From: Petrolisthes cinctipes
Taxonomy: Eukaryota > Arthropoda > Malacostraca > Decapoda > Porcellanidae
Assembly: GCA_033782935.1 (NCBI GenBank)
Contig: JAWQEG010002467.1
Span: forward strand, 54,705-118,704
Length of the DNA: 64,000 nt
Reading direction: 5' to 3'
The notes under the pieces are model-generated. The model did not search any database. It saw nothing but the letters and a program-made list of their open reading frames with translations, and had not been told where the DNA came from. The translations under genes and the position numbers were made by a program. Shown one piece after another: positions 58,575 to 64,000 of the stretch; the stretch's first letter is position 1, and every line of letters starts with the position of its first letter.

Positions 58575-58632
58575 CTTGGCGGGAAGGAGGGATGGCTTGG
58601 CGGGAATTAAACCAGGGCGCGCGCGGGAAAAT
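58575..58632. promoter_or_regulatory. GC-rich cluster of three E2F-like sites
   Basis: GGCGGGAA occurs at 58578-58585 and 58599-58606, and GCGCGGGAAAA at 58621-58631, with spacings of about 21 and 23 bp. TTSSCGC/GSSGGGAA is the E2F/DP consensus. The surroundings are AT-rich, so this short CpG-rich block stands out. No adjacent gene is visible in the window, so its target is unknown. Confidence 0.35.
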
Positions 58633-58635
58633 GGG

Positions 58636-58873
58636 GAGAGAGAGAGAGAGGGGGGAGGGAGAGAGAGAGAAGGGGGGGGGGGAGGGGGGCAGGGTAATAT
58701 TCCGTAATATTCACGAGGGCCATTTTTGTCGACATTGCTTCTGGGTGAGGGCGCAAATGACACGTGGAGGCTTTTAGAAGGTGTGGTTATTGTCCTCGTT
58801 CTCTGGGTGTGTGAGTTTAGGGCAGTCGGCTACTTCCTTGCCAAGAGAGAGAGAGAGAGAGAGAGAGACCCTG

Positions 58874-58905
<32 letters not shown>

Positions 58906-59032
58906 ATAGGAAAAGTGTTGTGTTGTGTTGTGTGTGTGTGTGTGATAGGATAAGTGTTGTGTTGTGTTGTGTGTGTATGATAGGATAAGTGTTGTGTGTG
59001 TGTGTGTGTGTGTGGTAGGATAGATATGTGTG
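58636..59032. repeat. GA- and GT-rich microsatellites with a GATAGGA-containing minisatellite
   Basis: 58636-58690 is GA/G-rich; 58845-58868 is (GA)n; 58877-58905 is (GT)n. From about 58875 to 59030 a unit of roughly 50-60 bp (GTGATAGGA.AAGTGTTGTG plus GTs) repeats three to four times, directly abutting the 3' end of the LINE. Confidence 0.85.
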
Positions 59033-59255
59033 TAAGTAAGTAAGTAAGTAAGTAAATTTTATTGCTAATATACAGTATAATACAATAAACATAATACATA
59101 TAAAGTTCTAATTTACATTAGCTACAGTCCGTCGAGCTGCCGCTCCTTGACGGTCGTTCTAACTGTAACATGGTTAAATATTGTGGGAACAAACTAGTGA
59201 CTTAATTATACTGTACAGTACATATTTATGGATAATTGCTTAAGGTAGCATTTAG

Positions 59256-62200
59256 TTATTGTTGCTGAGACAGCAAATACAATTTTATTTCTTTCTTAAA
59301 TTGATGGACATTAGTTGTGTTTAGAAGAACTTTTTTATCTTGAGGGAGACTGTTGAAAAGTTTAGGGCCAAAACTGATAACACTGTTTTTGTATAATGTT
59401 GTTCTAAATACTGGACAAATTAAATTAATGTGATTACTTCTGGTGTTTCTTAAATTCTCAACTAACTTAAATATTAAATTATTATGTGCTCTAGTTTTAA
59501 ATATTAACAATAATGTGAAATATTTATGAATGACAGAAAACTTCATCAATTTAGCTTCAGACAATATATGGGCTGTGGAATCAAATTTTTTAAGAAAATA
59601 TATGCATCGTAAAAATTTGTTTTGAGATACTACTATTCTATTTAAAAAGGATGGCCAAGTACATGCCCACACAGAAACACAGTATATAAGATGTGGATAA
59701 CACAAAGTATAGTATATGCTGATCATAGCTTCTATTGTTAGATTATTACGAATTCTGTATAGTATTCCAGTCATCTTAGAGATTTTTAAACATGTTTGGT
59801 CAATGTGATGTTTCCAGTTTAAATTCTCATCAATAAAGACTCCAAGAAATTTTGTAAAATTAACTTGTTTTATAATTTCACCATCCAATAACACTGGATT
59901 TATACTATTTTTTACAGATCTATTTTGAAAAAGGATAAAATTAGTTTTCAAGATATTAAGTTTTAACTTATTAGATTTTAACCATAGTTTTACGTTATTT
60001 AGTTCAGATATTATGTTTGTGTGGAGTGAGTCTATATTTTTATCCTTTAGCAACAGAGTTGTATCATCAGCATACATAACAAACTTTAATTTTGTACTGG
60101 TATTAACTATATCATTTATATAAATCAGGAAGAGTATAGGACCTAATATAGAACCCTGTGGTACTCCTTTATATATGGACTTAAGTGGAGAATAATTTTG
60201 ATTACAATATACTGCCTGTTTTCTACAATCAAGATAGCTTTGAAATAACTTTAGTGGTAATCCTCTAATTCCTAAATGTTCTAATTTATACAATAAAACT
60301 TTATGATCCAACGTGTCAAAAGCTTTTGATAGGTCCAAAAATACACCAATAACATACATTTTTTCTTCTAAACTTGTGTATACATTGTTAACGAACTGAA
60401 GTATTGCAGATTCAGTGGAATGATGAGCTCTGAAGCCATGTTGGTATGCTGTTAAAAGATTGTTAGTTTCAAGGTAATTTATTAGTCTAATAGAGATTAT
60501 TTTTTCAAAAATTTTACTGAAGGCTGGAAGTACAGAAATAGGTCGGTAGTTATTAATATCACTTCTGTCTCCTGATTTAAATAAAGGAATTACCTTTGCT
60601 AGTTTTAATTTATTAGGAAATTTACCTGTTTTTAATGTAAGATTTATTATATGGGTTAAGGGAGCAGATATGAGAGATGAAGTGCGTTTTAGTATTTTTG
60701 GAGAAATGTCATCATATCCAGAGGAATCTGATTTCATCGCAGTTATGATTTTCTCTACCCCACTTGTGTTAGTAGGTGCCAAATACATCGAGAAATCTGG
60801 GGAGTTAAAAAGATATTTTGAAAAATCAGTTTCTTCATTTGTTATTGTAAATATGTTTCTTAAAAAATGTTCGTTAAATGTAGTGGCTGGATCCATACAA
60901 GGTGGATGTAATTCAATGTTTGCATTTAAGTTACGCGATCTACCTAAAAGAGTATTTATTGTGTTCCATTGTATTTTTGGATTACCTTGATTTACCGTCA
61001 GTTGGTTTTTAAAATGCATGTTCTTTGCTAAGCGTAAGGTTGATGTTAATTTATTTCTATAATGTTTGTATAATTTACCAAAGGTCAATGGCCATTTCTT
61101 AGCAAGTCTTTCTAATCTGTTTTTTTCTTTAATACTGTTTTTAAGAGCTGGAGTAATGTGTGGACTAATTTCAAATTTTTTCTTAAGACGAATGTTTTTT
61201 ATTGGGAAATGTACTTGAAATAAGTTGTCAAATTCAGTGTGAAACAAATTGTAGGCTTCATCAGGACACGAGGAGTTCAGCACATCATTCCACTCGACTG
61301 CTGATAGTTTATTACTAAAATCTTCTAAAGCTGCTTCTGTGATTAATCTCTTGCTAATATGTTGTAGTTTGTAAGTGGGATATTCAAATTTACATTGGGA
61401 AATAATTGGAAAGTGATCCGAAACATCAGTCCGAATGATATAACTGCTGATATTCTCTTCAGGTTGTGAGGTCCAAATATTGTCTATAAGTGTGGCTGAA
61501 GTGCTCGTTACTCTAGTTGGTCTGTTTATTAAAGGATACAGTGAAAAAGAGAACATCAGATTAAGAAATTCAAAAACATTTTTTTCATTACTTTTCAATA
61601 GGTCTATATTAAAATCTCCAAAAATATAAATACTATGATATTTTTTATCCATTACCAATGAGAGAATATCAGCCATTTCATTCAGAAAATTATTAAAATG
61701 ACCATTTGGAGGTCTATAAATACACATAAATAAATATTTCTTATTTACAATTGTAGTCTCAATACCTAAGGTTTCGATAAATGATTCAGATATTGTTACC
61801 TGGCTTTGTGTAGATGTGTTATAATCTGTTGAAATATATAAAGCCACTCCACCACCATGAACATTTCTGGATCTTGTAAACATATGATACCCTGGTATTT
61901 CGTACAAAGAACACAGATGAGAGTCTAACCTAATTTCTGTGAACCCTAGAATATCAAACTTGATTGAGCTATTATGCATAATTGTATCCTTTACAAACTG
62001 AAGATTTTTTGGAATGGATCGTATGTTCAAACTTAAAATGGTTAGGGCTCTGTTGTTTAGTAGAGGAGGGTTATCTAAAAAAAAATATCTTGATTTCGGA
62101 ACAACATTAAACCTATTGTGCACAAAGAATTCATTCACCTCTATGTTGTTGTTATATTTTCCATCATCTATAAGAAAGGGATTGAATTCTAAATTTTCAA

Positions 62201-62300
62201 AATTAGATTCATAGTTAAGAGCTGACTGCAATAAATCATCACATATTGTGCTAAAAGGTAATTCGTGACACAGAGATTCATCACTAACCAATACAGACAT
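59256..62300 (-). CDS. LINE ORF2: endonuclease-reverse transcriptase
   Basis: A single uninterrupted 1,014-residue frame from an ATG. The N-terminal APE-type endonuclease (about 85-310) shows LSLNIRSI, FTEIRLD, the GGGVALYI strand, CIYRPPNGHFNNF, FGDFNIDLL and SDHFPI, so the Asn, Glu, Asp-Asn and Ser-Asp-His catalytic positions are all present. The reverse transcriptase (about 540-800) shows LKLAKVIPLFKSGDRSD, YRPISVLPAFSKIFEK, YQHGFRAHHSTESAI, GVFLDLSKAFDTLDH, GVPQGSILGPILFLIYIND and the catalytic FVMYADDTTLL. The C-terminal region (YPHLIYCVSVWACTW; FGPKLFNSLP) is of the CR1/L2/Crack type. No stop or frameshift is seen, so the element may be recently active. Confidence 0.95.
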   Translation of the reverse strand: MSVLVSDESLCHELPFSTICDDLLQSALNYESNFENLEFNPFLIDDGKYNNNIEVNEFFVHNRFNVVPKSRYFFLDNPPLLNNRALTILSLNIRSIPKNLQFVKDTIMHNSSIKFDILGFTEIRLDSHLCSLYEIPGYHMFTRSRNVHGGGVALYISTDYNTSTQSQVTISESFIETLGIETTIVNKKYLFMCIYRPPNGHFNNFLNEMADILSLVMDKKYHSIYIFGDFNIDLLKSNEKNVFEFLNLMFSFSLYPLINRPTRVTSTSATLIDNIWTSQPEENISSYIIRTDVSDHFPIISQCKFEYPTYKLQHISKRLITEAALEDFSNKLSAVEWNDVLNSSCPDEAYNLFHTEFDNLFQVHFPIKNIRLKKKFEISPHITPALKNSIKEKNRLERLAKKWPLTFGKLYKHYRNKLTSTLRLAKNMHFKNQLTVNQGNPKIQWNTINTLLGRSRNLNANIELHPPCMDPATTFNEHFLRNIFTITNEETDFSKYLFNSPDFSMYLAPTNTSGVEKIITAMKSDSSGYDDISPKILKRTSSLISAPLTHIINLTLKTGKFPNKLKLAKVIPLFKSGDRSDINNYRPISVLPAFSKIFEKIISIRLINYLETNNLLTAYQHGFRAHHSTESAILQFVNNVYTSLEEKMYVIGVFLDLSKAFDTLDHKVLLYKLEHLGIRGLPLKLFQSYLDCRKQAVYCNQNYSPLKSIYKGVPQGSILGPILFLIYINDIVNTSTKLKFVMYADDTTLLLKDKNIDSLHTNIISELNNVKLWLKSNKLKLNILKTNFILFQNRSVKNSINPVLLDGEIIKQVNFTKFLGVFIDENLNWKHHIDQTCLKISKMTGILYRIRNNLTIEAMISIYYTLCYPHLIYCVSVWACTWPSFLNRIVVSQNKFLRCIYFLKKFDSTAHILSEAKLMKFSVIHKYFTLLLIFKTRAHNNLIFKLVENLRNTRSNHINLICPVFRTTLYKNSVISFGPKLFNSLPQDKKVLLNTTNVHQFKKEIKLYLLSQQQ

Positions 62301-62340
62301 TATGTTGGTGTAATCAATACCTTATTGGGACGATACATAT

Positions 62341-63411
62341 TTACTTTTTGCGCTGGCTTCTCTTGCTTCGCTGGCTTTGTTGCAAAGAGGCTTCAACCGG
62401 GGTTGGGTCAACAAAGGGTCCGCCCTCGGGCCTTCCACCGGATACAGCCACGGCATACCCCTTACCAGTCCCAGCAGAAGTACGAGCTGCAGCTTCTACA
62501 CCAGCAGGAGAAGCAGCAGGATCAGCAGGACCACCAGCACCAGCAGGAGAGGCAGCAGGACCACCAGCACCAACAGGAGAAGCACCAGGACCACCAGCAC
62601 CAGCAGGAGAAGCAGCAGGACCACCAGCACCAGAGGGGGCAGTCACACCTCCGCCGACACCAGCACTAGTACCATCCACTGTCACACCACCAACTGCCGA
62701 GCGTTGCCCCCCGTTGACGTCACCACCACCACTGCTCGAAACATGTCTTGTTCTTTCTTTGATGATTAACTTTGTATGTTTGAAGAAGGCAATCTTCCCC
62801 TCCTCCCTGGCCTTCTTCAATAGGGGAAATTGGCTTTTCCTCACCTCCTGCGAAGCCGCACACAAATCTTCATTAATATATATTCCTGTACCTTTTAGCT
62901 TCCTTGAGTTTCTCAAAACAGCCTCACGTTCACCAAATCTCTCGAACCTGGCCACGATTACACGGTGTCGTGTGGGAATGACTGGACCAGTTCGGTGGGC
63001 TCGCTCAAGTTTTACTGCCGGTAACTGAAGCTTTTCCTCTATCAACTTAGTGACGGTTACTGCCGTTTCCTCCCAAGTCTCACCATGGTGTTCTTGTATT
63101 CCAGTAAATCGAAGATTACTTCGTCTGTTGTAGTCTTCCTGATAATTTGATCTTCTCGTCAGTTCTTCAATTTGTAACTTTAATACATTAATTGTTCCTT
63201 GGTTTTCACTATCAGACTGACGAAGCACCTTTACCTCATTTAGAAGGTCACTCATTTCAGCTTGAGTGAATTCGAGACTTTTCACCACGTCTTCTGTTCT
63301 TTTTTCCGCTGCTTGTATTCGTGCTGTTAGTTGTTCTATAACGATATCCATTGCACTTTTGAAAGCTCTGTCTTGGGCTTCAAGAAGCACCTTGATAGCC
63401 TCAATGTCCAT
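62341..63411 (-). CDS. LINE ORF1: coiled-coil nucleic-acid chaperone protein
   Basis: 356 residues from the ATG (MDIEAIKVLLEAQDRAF) to a stop 40 bp before ORF2. The order is a coiled coil (about 10-100, heptads through LTARIQAAEKRTEDVVKSLE and VLKLQIEELTRR), an RRM-like segment (NRRSNLRFTGIQE, ERAHRTGP, RHRVIVARFERF) and a C-terminal lobe (LKGTGIYINEDLCAASQEV), as in L1-type ORF1 proteins. A Gly/Ala/Pro-rich tail follows with 10-residue repeats (GAGGPAASPA) and a basic end (RSKRSQRKK). It probably binds the element's RNA. An in-frame GTG further upstream was not used, as ATG is expected. Confidence 0.88.
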   Translation of the reverse strand: MDIEAIKVLLEAQDRAFKSAMDIVIEQLTARIQAAEKRTEDVVKSLEFTQAEMSDLLNEVKVLRQSDSENQGTINVLKLQIEELTRRSNYQEDYNRRSNLRFTGIQEHHGETWEETAVTVTKLIEEKLQLPAVKLERAHRTGPVIPTRHRVIVARFERFGEREAVLRNSRKLKGTGIYINEDLCAASQEVRKSQFPLLKKAREEGKIAFFKHTKLIIKERTRHVSSSGGGDVNGGQRSAVGGVTVDGTSAGVGGGVTAPSGAGGPAASPAGAGGPGASPVGAGGPAASPAGAGGPADPAASPAGVEAAARTSAGTGKGYAVAVSGGRPEGGPFVDPTPVEASLQQSQRSKRSQRKK

Positions 63412-63466
63412 GTTGGAAATGGTTAAGGTCAGGAGCACTTTCTAGGCACGTCCGTTCACCACGGTG

Positions 63467-64000
63467 GTCTGTGTGTGTGTGTGTGTGTGTGTGAAAGAGG
63501 GAGAGAAACAGAAAGAAGAGAAGAGGAGGAGGAGGAATAAGGGGAAGAAGAGGAATGAGTAGAAAGAGTAGTAAAAGGAGAAAGAAAAGCAAGAGAAATA
63601 TATAGCGAATGGGAAAAAGAAACCCATGCATGTGTAAAGGAAAGGAAAAAAAAATGGAGAAGGAGCCCGAATGTAAAAAAAAAAAAAAAAAAAAAAAAAA
63701 ATGGAAATCTGGAAATCGAGTCTCGGTGGGGAAAAAAAAAAAAAAAATGGAAAATCGAACCCGAGTAAAAAAAAAAAAAAAAAGAAGAAGAAAAATCTAA
63801 CCTTAGTAAAATAAAAAAAATAAAAAAGGAGCCAGAGTGTAAAAAAAAGGAAAAAGCGAGCACGAGTATAAAAGAAAAAAAAAAGAAAAACGAAAGAAAA
63901 AAAATACGATGGTAGGTTATCAACTTTCTGAACGGGGTTGGTGTTTGGCAAGCTTCCCAACCACGGAGTCTGTCTGTCTGTCTGTCTGCCTTGGGGGACG
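63467..64000. repeat. Purine-rich low-complexity and microsatellite DNA
   Basis: (GT)n at 63470-63493, AG-rich sequence to about 63600, several A-runs (longest about 63677-63702), a repeated phrase GGAAATCGAG/GGAAAATCGAACCCGAGT with A-runs, and (TCTG)n at 63968-63988. The long minus-strand frames here are Phe/Ser homopolymer artefacts. Confidence 0.8.

Larger units (their letters stand above)
59033..63466 (-). mobile_element. Full-length-looking non-LTR retrotransposon (CR1/L2-type LINE)
   Basis: Two intact ORFs in order (ORF1 63411-62341, ORF2 62300-59256), separated by 40 bp, are followed by a 220-bp 3' UTR. The 3' end is a short tetramer tail (TTAC)n (plus strand AAGTAAGTAAGTAAGT at 59034-59056) preceded by AATAAAATT. 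Such microsatellite-like tails without poly(A) are usual for CR1/L2-type elements. The 5' boundary near 63466 is estimated from where GT/GA-rich simple sequence begins. Confidence 0.88.

Noticed and set aside
62348..63028. 226-residue plus-strand frame rich in Pro/Ala
   Set aside because: Complement of the LINE ORF1 tail, which has coiled-coil and RNA-binding features in the other strand.
63442..63960. Phe-rich minus-strand frames and Lys-rich plus-strand frame
   Set aside because: Produced by A-runs and AG-rich microsatellites.

Overview
The window looks like nuclear DNA of an arthropod, most likely a decapod crustacean. The evidence is long multi-exon genes with canonical GT-AG introns, very abundant dinucleotide repeats, the palindromic words TAGGCCTA and GTACAGTAC scattered through non-coding DNA, a degenerate TTAGG-type (CCTAA) tract, and many non-LTR retrotransposon and MITE-like remains. 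The taxon is an inference; no mitochondrial or rRNA marker is present.

Three host genes can be rebuilt exon by exon, and in each the joined exons keep one open frame to a stop. (1) Plus strand, 2321-22438, 17 exons, 3,977 codons: an MGA-like (MAX gene-associated) transcriptional regulator with a Cys/His-rich MGA-type domain in the middle and a C-terminal basic helix-loop-helix region; no T-box is visible. (2) Plus strand, 30123-38801, 6 exons, 2,373 codons: a very unusual protein in which about 2,100 residues of disordered, Arg/Ser-rich tandem repeats precede a complete ATGL/brummer-like patatin lipase core. (3) Minus strand, 52713-42770, 8 coding exons, 633 codons plus a likely untranslated first exon at about 54511-54600: an NCOA5 (CIA; Neosin-like) homologue with an RS-rich N-terminus, an RRM, a polyglutamine tract and the NCOA5 core. 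Genes 2 and 3 converge on a roughly 4-kb gap at 38.8-42.8 kb; genes 1 and 2 are in tandem, separated by about 5 kb of simple repeats.

Mobile DNA: a 5'-truncated, frameshifted I/Jockey-like retroelement lies antisense in an MGA intron (12.6-14.6 kb), next to a pogo/Tigger-like MITE (11.46-12.35 kb). A full-length-looking CR1/L2-type LINE with two intact ORFs occupies 59.0-63.4 kb on the minus strand. At least ten copies of a short fold-back element, several flanked by TTAA, are spread over the window, and a second inverted-repeat family has two copies at 56.9-57.9 kb.

The most interesting item is the repeat-patatin fusion gene, with its higher-order 36-bp coding minisatellite, a recurring F-[DN]-x-L-x-R-R-x-S motif and a duplicated promoter-proximal region. 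No tRNA, rRNA or CRISPR was seen. All functions are read from sequence motifs alone; nothing was searched against a database.
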